Shown here: positions 26,001 through 37,183 of the stretch, one piece after another
Numbering within the stretch: position 1 is the first letter of the stretch
Layout: each line of letters opens with the position of its first letter
Source of the DNA: Sipunculus nudus
Taxonomy: Eukaryota > Annelida > Sipuncula > Golfingiida > Sipunculidae
Length of the DNA: 64,000 bases
Direction of reading: 5' to 3'
Assembly (NCBI GenBank): GCA_026874595.1
Contig: CM049311.1
Span: 17,879,676-17,943,675 of the forward strand
Notes under the pieces: model-generated
Seen by the model: only the letters and a program-made list of their open reading frames with translations
Told to the model about the DNA's origin: nothing
Database searches by the model: none
Made by a program: the position numbers and the translations under genes

Positions 26001-28291
26001 TTATAATCTCACATTTCAAACTTTGGTTGTAATTTCTATGCCAGTGCATAAGATATAATAATATCTTAAGCTTTTTTCACAGTTAAGAAAAAGAAAAAGC
26101 CGCCTGCATCAAAAAGTGTCTGAGAAAGATATAATTTTTTTTTTTGGCCTTATTATTTATAGTTTTCTGTTTTTTTCTTTGTGGAATGTATATTTGAACT
26201 TTTACAAAGAGCAGTCAAAACCTTTTCTAAGTCATTACTAATTTATCTAATCAGACATTTTAATCAGATGTTGTTCTTCAGCTGAGCCCTTACATTCATG
26301 GGTCACTGATGACTAAATAGTTTGGAGATATTTCCAGTTTTTGCTGATAGGGGGCGCATCAGGCAGTCCTCTGAAGAAGCTTAAGACCACATGAATTAAT
26401 GTTCCTGTTTCTTATTTATTTCTGAATATTTTATTTCAAAGCTGAATACTTAAACAGACCATAACATTACTTTTTAGGACATGAGACCACATGAGATGCA
26501 ATATATTTTAAGTATAATTAATCATTAATGTCATTTGTGGGTTTATTGGGCTGAAATACTATATATCATGCATTTATGATATCTTCGTGGAACCAATTGA
26601 TTGAATTGAAATTGTTTAGGTCTGCATATATTTGAGGATTAAACAGCAAGTTTTGACATCAGACCTATGAAAACATTTAAACTTGTTTTAATTTGACCAA
26701 ATGAATATAATTATAAAAATATTTATGAACACTTCATAATATGATTATTTATGTGAATTATATATTATTGCAGGTTACAAGACTATGTGGGAAGGGAGCA
26801 GACACAAGTCTACTCTTTGCTCAGGTGTCAAAGCTACTGGCCAGCAATGATATGCTGGTGAAGAAAATGGTGTGCTGGTACATACAGCAGTATGCAGCCA
26901 ACCAGGAGCTTCAGCTCCTGACAGTCAATCAGCTCCTCAAAGATTGCAGAGACGCTAACCCCGTCATCAGAGCCCTGGGACTGCGGACACTAGCTTCTCT
27001 CCAAGCAGATCACATGGTAGAACACTGCACCCAAGCTGTTACAATGGGACTTAAAGACCAAAGTGCTTATGTGCGGAGAGCAGCTGTATGCGCATGTGCC
27101 AAATTAGGATCATGGAAAAGGGAATGTGTCATCACAAGTGGATTAGTGGATCAGTTATATCGAATGATCCGGGACACTGATCCGATAGTGGTCACGAACA
27201 GTCTGTCAGCATTGGAAGAGATTCTAGCGGAGGAAGGAGGCACAGTGTTGAATAAGAACATGGTGCATTTTATCCTCAATAAACTCCACACGTTCACTGA
27301 TATGGGGCTGTTTGTGATATTTCAGCTACTGTTAAGATATAAACCCAATTCAGACCAGGAAACTATTGATATTATGAATGTGATAGATGATTATTTGAAG
27401 CACAATAATTGTTGCATAGTGACCAGCGTGATCCAGTTCTTATTGAAGTTAACCCAGCACATGCCTCAGCTTCACAGTGAGGTCTTCAGAAGAGCCCATG
27501 TGTATCTATTTAAATGCCTTACAGTTTCTAATCATGAAATGTCTTCGCAACTTCTCGATTTCCTCGAGGGTCTGATGGATGATCACAAAGCAGAATTTGA
27601 AGCAAATCTGAAAGTGTTTTATTGCAAGCATAGTGAACCAGTTCATCTCAAACTCAAAAAGATGCGACTCTTACCACGTCTTGTGTGTGAAGAAAATGCT
27701 AAAGAAATTGTAGATGAGCTCTTCATCTCTTGCAAAGACTCAGAAAAGTTAGTTTCCTCAGAAGCAATTGTGCTTTTAGGTAAGATTGCCTTGAAAGCTG
27801 AAGCTATTTTAGATGCCTGCACAGAGAAATTTATAGAACTGCTAAATTTAAAGATAGGGTATATAACTTCATCCGTTTTAAAAGTGTTATTAAACATTAA
27901 TTTGACTGGCACAGAGCACTTGGAACATTTTGTGAAGCTGCTGCCATCTTGCATGCACCTAGTTAATGACACTGGTGGACAGATGGCGCTAGTGAGCTTG
28001 ACTGCTCAATATGGGGAACATATTCCTGATGCTCCTTATATCATGGAAGAATTTGTGGAAGGGCTAGGAGAAGCTGGTCCTAGTGACAGTGAATTGTTAT
28101 TAGCCATGCTGAGTGCAGCCACACGATTGTTTCTACAGCGACCAGCTGAGTGTCAGGACATACTAGCCACATTGTACAACCTGTGCACCCAATGTGAGGA
28201 TGTTCATGTGCATGATCATTTATTATTTTACTATGATTTGTTAAGAGGTAATGCTACAGAGGCATGCAAAGTTTTAAACCTAATCCCATGA
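23014..28291 (+). CDS. AP4B1: AP-4 adaptor complex subunit beta
   Basis: Large beta-type adaptin of the AP-4 coat, which sorts cargo at the trans-Golgi network. Exon 1 is 23014-23118 (35 aa, ATG in GTACGATGG) ending ATG|GTAAGA. Exon 2 starts after TTGCAG at 26774 and runs to TGA at 28291 (505 aa); phase 0 on both sides gives 540 aa. Adaptin N-terminal alpha-solenoid features align along the chain with vertebrate AP4B1: RDANPVIRALGLRTLASL, DQSAYVRRAAVCACAKL, RDTDPIVVTNSLSALEEIL, a YCKHSEP segment and FLQRPAECQDIL. Vertebrate AP4B1 is about 740 aa with a hinge and ear. Here the frame ends soon after the trunk (CKVLNLIP). An alternative donor at 28247 (AGAG|GTAATG) joins in phase to an acceptor at 28727, giving a different 44-residue tail stopping at 28861. 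Neither form shows an ear. The trunk is intronless, unlike most animal orthologues. Family assignment is firm; the 3' end is not. Confidence 0.9.
23760..24010. repeat. Dispersed repeat related to the MITE at 15.9 kb
   Basis: It shares GGATGCACAATG, CTCATAGGTCTGATTACAAT and GATGACTGCAGTGTATAAC with the interior and right arm of 15891-16220, in the same order. It lies in the single large intron of AP4B1. The inverted termini are less clear here, so the copy is diverged or partial. Confidence 0.6.
24905..24990. repeat. Dispersed repeat family B, copy 1
   Basis: ATCGCAAAAATTGAATCCTCATGAAAC and the following GAAAAGGTTAAAATGG-TGAAA and ATGCGAATATCAAGCC resemble 42836-42925 (ATCGCGAAAATAAAATCCTC). 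Short AT-rich element with GCGAA/TTCGC-type motifs, in AP4B1 intron 1. Confidence 0.45.
25228..25335. repeat. GTACTTGTACT-rich repeat
   Basis: The hexamer GTACTT/AGTACC and its complement recur about ten times in 100 bases (for example GTACTTGTACTTGTACTC). Low-complexity or subterminal-repeat block in AP4B1 intron 1. Confidence 0.6.
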
Positions 28292-28861
28292 TTATGTAAT
28301 TGCAGAATCCAGGTATCTTGTACCGTACTATGTATTGGTCATTTATACAAAAGTCAAAGTCAAGGTCTCACTAGGTCAAGGTCACAGATATATATAGTTT
28401 CGGAACAATAATATTGTTTTTTAAAAGGTCAAGCAGGGTCACTGTTTAGAGCTTAGACAGGCCACATAATGCAGGATATTCAGAAATGACCATGGGATGG
28501 GTTTGGCACTTTTAAGTAAATACGAAAATTCTGACCTGTTCAGTCCTAAGCACGAAACCAAATCTGCTTAATTTGAACCTATATATGAGATACCTGTTAA
28601 CTGTTTAACTCCTCAACTGCAAAAAGTACATGTTTGAAACAAAAGTCAAGGTCATACAATTATACATATCCTTGGGGGTTTCTCAAGCAATTATCTTTTT
28701 TGAAAGTTTATCTTAATTCTTCTCCAGCGGTGGGCAGCATTATCCTGGATCTTGGCAAAAGCAGCTGTCAAGCTTTCAATCATGTAATGTCACCCAGAGT
28801 ACGCTCTTCCCATGGACCTTCATTTTGGATGGACTCAGATTCTGTTTTTGAAGTACTATGA

Positions 28862-30278
28862 TCATGTGGCTTTTGAGTTATTTAGAGAAATAAGCAAATA
28901 ATTAAGCTTATTTGCAATTAAAGTGTTTTATAAAAATGACTTTTTTTGTTGTATATTTTGAAGGGCAGATCATCCATATACCATTTCTTCCCATACCTAT
29001 ATCGTCACTATACACATACCAATCTGGTGTACAATATTTAATAGAAGAGCATGCAGTTATCATAAATACGCTCAACAGTGTCAAATGCTCTTCTCTTATT
29101 CCCCTTGTAAATTTTTATGGCGGGGTAAACTTTGAAAAATAATTATTCTGTCTCCTATGAAATCAATAATTCATAAGGGGACACAGTACAGCATCCTATT
29201 TCAATTAGAGGCGCCCATAAGGATTCCTTTACGCCGTGTCTGTGTTCTCCCGTTTATTTATCTAAAATTACTTTTTATAAACCCTGGCTGATATAGGATT
29301 AGGCCTACGTTTAGAGTATTTTATCTTAAAATGACCAAAATCGTCCCTACAACAGTTTTCCTTCGTTTTATATTAATGCACCAAACTTATATATGCATAG
29401 GAATTGGCAAAATGCTTTATCAGACTTTACATTATTTTAGGGATAACCTCGGCGGATTGGTCTATCGCAGAAATATGACAAAAATAGGGAAGTTTTAATC
29501 ATATGGATCGTACGAATAAGCCTATATGCCGGTGGGATTCGTGTGGGCATTTCTGCATAAATAAAGAATTTTGGAAAAGGTACACTGATATTCCACACAA
29601 GAACAGCTACTTTTTGTCGACATATGAACAGTTGTACCCACATCACCTCTGCCTTCAGAGCCAATGTTTCTTTATGTATACCGGTAGTTATAAAAAAACT
29701 TGGGTGAAAAGAAAAGCCAAGCCTTCTTAATGCTAAATGCTGAAGCATTTCTGCCAAACATCACTTGTATGCCTGTTGGATGCATGCCGTTTCGCTGTGA
29801 CATCTGTCGCGTTATTCAACTGACGACGTTCAGGGAGTAAAAAAGTGTTTTGTCTGCGACACTAACACCCTGTTTTTAGGGGATGTAGTAACGTCATGTG
29901 TCAAAAAGGTCGCCAGTGTTCTCAGCTTTCATTATCGTCAAGACAGCTTTCCAAAACAAGCTGTACCTCCAGCCCATCACACAAAATATTTGTGCATTCT
30001 AGGTCGGGGTGGGGTGGCGGCAACGAGAAATGTCAACTTATTGGTAAAGCCAGTCTCCTGTGACTTAATATTTTGGTATTTTTTGAGCGAAAGATGGTTA
30101 GTTTTTGCTCTCAGTTGTTATTGTTCTTACATACTTAACATTTAACATGAATATTTATAATGTGGATCAAATATGATGAAATGTGTTGGCGGAGTCTTCT
30201 GGCAAAAGGTTTAACCATTTCGATTTTTGTTTCAGACAGTGATATACGATTTGATTTATAAACGTAACATATAAGAGT
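28862..30278. other. Stretch downstream of AP4B1 with no recognised gene
   Basis: I searched the plus strand for an AP-4 beta ear domain and found none. An open frame at 28912-29142 has no recognisable motif. AATAAA matches are sparse (near 29559). The last 13 bases (30266-30278) are the left target-site duplication of the LINE that follows. Confidence 0.4.
30266..30278. repeat. Left target-site duplication of the LINE
   Basis: AACATATAAGAGT, identical to 32121-32133 directly after the poly(A) tail. One or two of the leading A bases could belong to the tail, so the true length is 12-13 bp. Confidence 0.85.
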
Positions 30279-32120
30279 TTTAACATTAACAGGTGGGCCT
30301 TTGTCAGTGCAAGAAACCTTATTAGTATTCTCAGATTTTGAACAAATATCGGGACTCAAAGTAAATATAGAAAAAACAATAATAATGCCAATAACTGCTA
30401 ACACACATGATCACGATACATTAAAATCCCTAGGCTTACAATGGTGCACCAATCCTGTAAAAATTTTAGGAATATCCATTCATCCAGAATGGAAAAAAAT
30501 GATAGGGATCAATTATAAAGAAATCCTGAGTAAGATTAAAGTTATTATTAATACCTGGAGTAACAGAATAATGTCTCTTGCAGGCAGGATAACAATTATA
30601 AAAACCTGCATAATTTCACAGCTAACTTATTTATTCTTAGTACTACCAAGTCCACCAAACAATTATATCAAAGAAATTGAAAAATTAATATTTAAATTTA
30701 TTTGGAATAACCAACCAGATAAAGTTAAAAGATCTACAATGATTGCACCAAAAAATAAAGGAGGGCTGAATATGATTCATCTTCCATCTAAGATACAATC
30801 TTTTAAAATTTCATGGGTTAAACGGTTCCTCAATGGACCTGCAGAAGATGGTTGGAGACAGATTATTAATGTACAATTTAAAAACCTGGGTTCATATATT
30901 TTTAAATGCAATTTAAAGAACATGATATACACAATTTCAGTGACTCATGCGACCCGTTCTGGAAAGATGTGTTACACCATTGGTGCAAATACAATTTTAA
31001 TAAGACTGTTAAAACACATGAAATTCAATTACAAACCTTATGGTATAATTCTCATATAAAGGTTAAAGGTACAGTAGTTTTTTATAAGAAATTGTATATG
31101 GCAGGCATAAAAACGCTTTCTGACATAACCAAAAAATCAGGAAACCATCTATCATTTTTGCCATTTAAAGAATTCACTAACAAATACAAGGTTAATATAA
31201 GTTTTATAAAATATGTAGGTTTAGTGGATGCAATCCCAACTTGTTGGAAAAGAGAGTTAAAGAATAATCCTTGTTTAGAAGTACAAGGTGGACAAAATAA
31301 TAAATATGAAAAATACAACTCAGTTTGTATACTTAAATATTATTAATTCTGTCTCTTCGAAACCAGAAAAGCAAATAGAGAAATGGATTGGTGAACTAAG
31401 GCTACAAAATAAAGGAAAAATATTTAAAGCATTCAAGAATATTGATAAAATTACTATTTCAGAGAAATTAAGAATTTTCCAATTCAAATTATTACATAGA
31501 ATTTTACCACTTAATCCACTTTTATATAAAATGAAGAAAAACGAAACTGAACTCTGTTCATTCTGTAAAAAACAAAAGGAAACTTATCTACATATATTTT
31601 ACCACTGTGAAGTAACCAATAAATTGTTAATAGCTTTTGAAAATTGGTCAAAAGACCTGGAACAATCTTTAAACTTAGGCAATGTTACAGGAACAGTATT
31701 AATATTAAACATCTCAGGTGACAGCCTACTTGATACCTTATTACTATTATTAAAACATTATATATATATCTGAAAACGAGAGAGAAATTACCAACATTCT
31801 CTATGTATAAAAGTTATGTCACACAGATTTATAAAATGGAAAAACAAATTGCGAATGCGAAGGGTAAAATAGAGAAACATAAACAAAAGTGGAAGAACTA
31901 TCAAAACATACATATTGAAAACGAATAAAACAACATAAAGATAAAAACTCATTTAACCCACATTTTGAATTAGAACAACAGTTTTATCTCTGTTATGTAC
32001 CTATGTTATTTGTATCTGTTTTGTATGTATGACTTTCAATTGTCTTTGTCTACATTTTGTCTTTATGTACAATGTACCTTATTGTTTGTACTATTTGTTT
32101 GGAATAAAAAAAAAAAAAAA
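30279..32120 (+). mobile_element. 5'-truncated non-LTR retrotransposon (LINE), L1/Tx1-like
   Basis: The 1.84 kb insertion is bounded by a 12-13 bp direct repeat and ends in GGAATAAA followed by about 17 A. Only the C-terminal part of ORF2 remains, so reverse transcription was incomplete, the usual outcome for LINE insertion. The 3' non-coding tail (about 31929-32120) is T-rich. The exact target duplication and intact poly(A) indicate a fairly recent insertion, although the reading frame is broken (see the pseudogene entry). Confidence 0.9.
30280..31928 (+). pseudogene. Broken LINE ORF2 (reverse transcriptase C-terminal half)
   Basis: Frame 1 to about 31059 carries the end of the RT domain (SGLKVNIEKT, VKILGIS) and the connected region typical of L1/Tx1-like elements (WSNRIMSLAGRITIIKT, LIFKFIWNN, NKGGLNMIHLPS, FKISWVKRF). 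The protein then continues in a second frame from about 30910 to 31300 and a third from about 31290 to 31770. The third frame contains a CSFCKKQKETYLHIFYHC motif, the usual C-terminal Cys/His knuckle. The last ~50 residues (31770-31928, ending ENE-stop) are in yet another frame, after an AT run. At least three frameshifts, so no functional enzyme. The clade is inferred from motif style only. Confidence 0.85.
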
Positions 32121-32133
32121 AACATATAAGAGT
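32121..32133. repeat. Right target-site duplication of the LINE
   Basis: AACATATAAGAGT, the second copy of 30266-30278, directly following the poly(A) tail. Confidence 0.85.
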
Positions 32134-32512
32134 ATCACAGAGGTTCATATATGGAACTAAAGTATTACTCTATTTGAATTTATTGAAAATGATGCAAGTA
32201 CATGCAAGTCTGCATTGTGGTAGCGGGCACGTTGTATGACACTTGGGCATTAATGGCCGCACGTCTGTCTTCATGCTCCTTGAGTCGGTCATAGAATAGC
32301 TGGAAGCAGCAGCTAAGTCGCATCTGATTCAATTGAGCAAGGCAGTACAGGCAGCGCCACCTACCTTCATTCGCTGAAGTTAAGATTTTCTCGGACAATT
32401 GTATCTAGGTCTTTTCCATGTCAATATTTTGTTGTATTATCAACATGTCAAAGTTTACATCATGTCACCATGACACAATGGAAAATACAAAAGTAGAATG
32501 GAATAATGATAT

Positions 32513-32518
32513 TTTATT
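32513..32518 (-). promoter_or_regulatory. Candidate polyadenylation signal of the FG-GAP gene
   Basis: TTTATT on the plus strand is AATAAA on the minus strand, 50 bases past the stop codon at 32568. The position is plausible for a compact 3' UTR. Confidence 0.5.
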
Positions 32519-32567
32519 AATCATTTTACTAGACATGAAATATACATCTTTTGTTGTAAATACTTCA

Positions 32568-35500
32568 TTAACTGGCCACGCAAGAGACCACGAACCCAGC
32601 TTCGTCGACGTCACAGTTGTAGTTGCTTGGGCCCGGAAGACCCAGACTTGGATCTACGTGGACACTGTCCACGAAACCATCGCTGGTCCTGGACAAAGTT
32701 GCCCCGTACGTCTTAATAAAACCTTTGCTGTCAATGGTAACCAGTGGAAAATGCAGACCGCCCTTTGTGTAATAATCTGCTATTAAGAAGAACCAATCCA
32801 TACATGCTGGGTATCCGGCCTGGGTCCTTTCAAGAGCGAAGTCTAACATGAGTTTGGTGTCACTAAAGTAGAGGTTTGCCAACGTTGCGAAGGCTTCTTG
32901 TGGACTCTTGATGAAGAAGTCGATCCCTATTGGACGGAGTACGTTCTTGTCTAGTTCCTGCCCCGGCCCTGTGTCAAAGTGATCCCGAAAGGTGGCGTCC
33001 CAGTCGGCAACGCCATCCCACCAGTCGTTCTGTTTGAAAAGAGCTTGTGTAGCCTTCCAATCGAAACCATGGTGGACTGGAGTTTTCCAAACCACGTGAC
33101 CCTCACTCCCTCGACGCAGGATCTCAAATTTCCTCTTGAAGAGGGTGAAGTTATAATTGTCTGCCAAAGACTGGTCGAGCTCGTTATGAGCTACCTCATG
33201 GGCAAGAGCTACAACAAATATCATAACGAACGGATCTCTGCCATCTTCCTTGCATACCTGACAGTCAGCAGGGAAACTGTTCTCTCCCCAGCTGTAATAG
33301 CTGCTGAAGATATTTGCGGCACTTTCTCTTATGTGACCGTATTTCATGCTTTTCCCTGTCAGATGGCTCCGCTGTGAGAGCAAGCCCAGAGAATACAACT
33401 CTGGGTCCTTCATCATCATAAAATCATATATAAGTTTGAGTTTTCCCTCGTCTTCAGCGTCATTGTTTAACAACAAGAGTCCTCTGTCCACGAGGAGACG
33501 GGCAGCGTAACCGGAATGTAGAGTAACATCACTAAGTAACTGGCGATAGTCTGGCGTATTTGGTCTGCTTTCTATCACAACCATCCAGACGTATGCGGCA
33601 TGCTGGGCGGCACCGGGGGTGTCCCAAGACTGCCGGGCATAATACTGCGGATACATGGTAATTATATTAATATACCAGTCATATATACCTTGTTTAACAT
33701 GATCTGGGAAAATTGGGTTATTTACATATTCTTGCAACACTCGATGCTTGTCGTAGACGGCGTCATAAATTTCTGGGTCCTCGTTCATTGCTTTGTTTAA
33801 ATTATCAGGGAAGTCCAAGAGTAAGGATTCCAGACCCAGCTGTGCGTCTGTGACGGCGTCAATACCTTTGAAGAACAAGATGTCTCCAGTTCCGGTTTTA
33901 TCCCCTGACACCACAACATCCATAACGCCATCGCCGTCCACGTCACCTAGAGTCGGACACTGATGCTCACCGTAGCTGCGAATGTTGACGTCAGTTCCAT
34001 CTTCATATTTGAGACGATAAACCTTATACGTGCCATCAGGATTTCTGAAACCTATAGTTATGAAACCCCAGTTAATAGTGTAGAGCACCTCATCAGATCC
34101 GTCACCATTAAAGTCAAACAGGCGGGGCCAGGGGGTGTATGCGCCGGGAGTCCAATTAGGATACAGCGCTCCATCGGCAAGGACAGGGTTAGTGTTGGTA
34201 CCAGTGTTGAGATAGTACATCAGCCCGCCATAGAAATTCCCCGTGACGACGTCAAGTAATCCATCACCGTTCCAGTCTCTGACGTCAAAACGGTTCGAGT
34301 CCAACCTGCGGAGAGGGATTTTGTGATCGAACGTGGGAATGCCGTCACTTTCACCTGATTGTGGATAGTAGTTCAGCTGAAGATTTTCAGTGAGAAGCAG
34401 GTCTGCATCGCCATCGCCATCGATATCAGCAAACGCAATGCTGGTCTTCCTCACACCTTTGACCCCCGTGTCGATAGGGCCGGTTATGTCCTGTAGGGGG
34501 CGCTGCGGGGCGTACGTGCTGTCCTCGTTTTGGAGGTGAACGTAGACGCAGCCTTCGGTTGCTACCACGAGGTCCAATTTCCCGTCTTCGTTCAGGTCGT
34601 GCAGGCTGACAGTAGCACTTTGTGGGTAAGTAAGGTTACTCCCGTCAGCGTAATGTAGAGGTTGTGCAGGTCCGTATATCAATGTCGGCTTCTTGTCTGC
34701 CAAAGACACATAAAAATGCCAGTGTGTAATATGGCAGCTACAAGTGTTTACATTATTCAGAAATGGCACATAAGGATTGAATAGCTGTGCTAGTTTATTA
34801 TTATCAGGGGCGGATCCAAGAAAAGAGGACTAATGACAAAACTTTTAAAAAAGGACATTAGGTCTGGAAAGGGGGGATTGAGGCCAAATTAAATGGTCTA
34901 AAAACCATAAAAAAAGGTGTTGGTGAAAAGGTGTGTGTTGGGGGGGGGGGGGGGTGGGGGATGTGCGGACCACTCTTGGTATGCATATTCCCGTTTCATT
35001 CTTTAAGAACAGCTGAGATATACATTTAATTCATCTTTTATATCTTTCTTACATCAAACCAACTTAAAAAAAATAATAATAGATGTAACCAAACAAAGAT
35101 TTTTTGAAAATTTGAATACTCCAGGACATCCAGCTCTTGTCGTGATTTAAGTTTAGTTACTCAATAGAGAAAGCGAATGATGGGAGGGGGACGGAAAAAA
35201 ATACGTGAAGAGAATGTACATGAAAATTAACTCTAATATACATGGGGGTTTGTTAGTCAAAGTTGATTACATCTTTAGATATCATATAAGCCTTCAGTGC
35301 CACCAGAAGGAAAATATCTATTTAGGAAAATGTCAGCTGCAATGGCAACCCACACATGCATCCTAGGTGGTTATTGGGACATTTTGTTCTGACGGGACAG
35401 ACGACAAGGGGCAGGTGTACCCAGAAAAACCCAATCTCCAGCAACAGATCTCCTGAACAAGAGAGCCTCGTGTCCTTAGCTGTAATACAGTATAAATATT

Positions 35501-35778
35501 TACTATATCGCAGAGGGCAGACCGTACTCGTGCGTTTTTGTGAGAGTGGCATGCACCGTGGGTTGGCGGGTGGTACAAGTGTCACTATCACATAAGACTG
35601 TCTTTTTTATGTACACTAAAAGTCTAATTTTGAGTGTTTTTTTTTTGTCACAGACATATGTAACGTGCGGCCTTATTTGCTTCCGTTAATAAGTGTATTT
35701 GTTTTATTTTATTTTCTGCTTTCTTGATGAATGAAACATTGAGAATAATTATATTCCCAATTACGTGGCACCGTGCGT

Positions 35779-35844
<66 letters not shown>

Positions 35845-36128
35845 AACGGCGTATAAATATTGGGTCATGATGAAAACGAGACTTTAGGACTCATATACAT
35901 ATATAAGGTAAGTACATAATAGATTGATGCATGTAAGCCTACCTGTGCAGGTCTCTATCCATAATTCTGATAGAAATATTGTGAATATTCATATAAATGC
36001 ATGCAGAACTCGCCCTTTGACCAACCGCCAGGATGGCGCAATCATTACCTATTGTTCTATTATAATGGACGGATTCCGCAAAGAAATATTTAAACGTGAA
36101 AGATCATGAATAAAAGTTAAAATAGCTT

Positions 36129-36194
<66 letters not shown>

Positions 36195-37137
36195 CGCGAG
36201 TGGATAGTCGCATAAAGTGAATATATAAACTAACTAAAATGACAATTAGACTAACGGGTGAGGTGCTCCATTTCTCATGTAGTTGTGTAATTATACGAAG
36301 CTATGCGCTTCACTTTATTGCATATACCATTTATATCATGTTGGTCATGTAGGACTAGTATGCTAGGGATTACATTATACGTGAATGTACAGAGGATAGC
36401 CATGCTGGTACATTGTATAGATAAATGGAACAGGAATAAACAGAAAAGCCGAATGGGAATTGAACTCATGATCTTCCAGTTGCTTGTCGTATGCTCTACC
36501 AGTGAGCTACCAATGCAAAGTCGCTGTGTCGGCACATGCAAGGTAATATACTCTGGCGTCACTTCTGTGACGTTACTTGTGACGTCACGTACTGTGACGA
36601 TTCCTATAAACGTGTGCTTATTCACAGAGGGGTTGGTGATCTGTAGTATATAGTATGTGACCCGCATTCGGAGAGTCATAAGTTCGATTCCGATTCGCAG
36701 TAAAATATCTTTTCTGTGTATTTATGTTCCATTTCATTTTCCTATATTTGTGTATAAAATGTGTGAACGAAGTAGCTGATAAAATGTATCCAGGTTATTT
36801 CAAGAGGAGGTAAAAGAAACTTTTATCTTAAAAGCTAGTCATTATAAAATATAACAGGGGACGATGGGATCACGTTACTAAGATTGTTTATGCTGACAGT
36901 GGCATCTCTCGTCGCCTCGAGTATATGACCCCAGCTGTATATACAGAACATAGTGTATTAAGACACCCAGGCATCTTGTCTGCACTGAATGACCCTGTAT
37001 GTCATGGGCTGATCGTCAGAATAAGGCCAGGCTTATTAACTCGAAAGAGACATTTCTGAGGTTATCTATAGGATTCCCTGTCGGTCTTATTCAAATGGAT
37101 ATTCTCATAAATCTTTATTTTACATATTTAAAGAAAC

Positions 37138-37183
<46 letters not shown>

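Noticed and set aside
34697-34769. ATG at 34769 as the start of the FG-GAP protein
   Set aside because: It would give no signal peptide. A good acceptor lies between it and the conserved part, and a phase-matched signal-peptide exon exists at 39694-39769.
36446-36520. A functional tRNA gene
   Set aside because: A and B boxes are present, but the ends do not pair into an acceptor stem.
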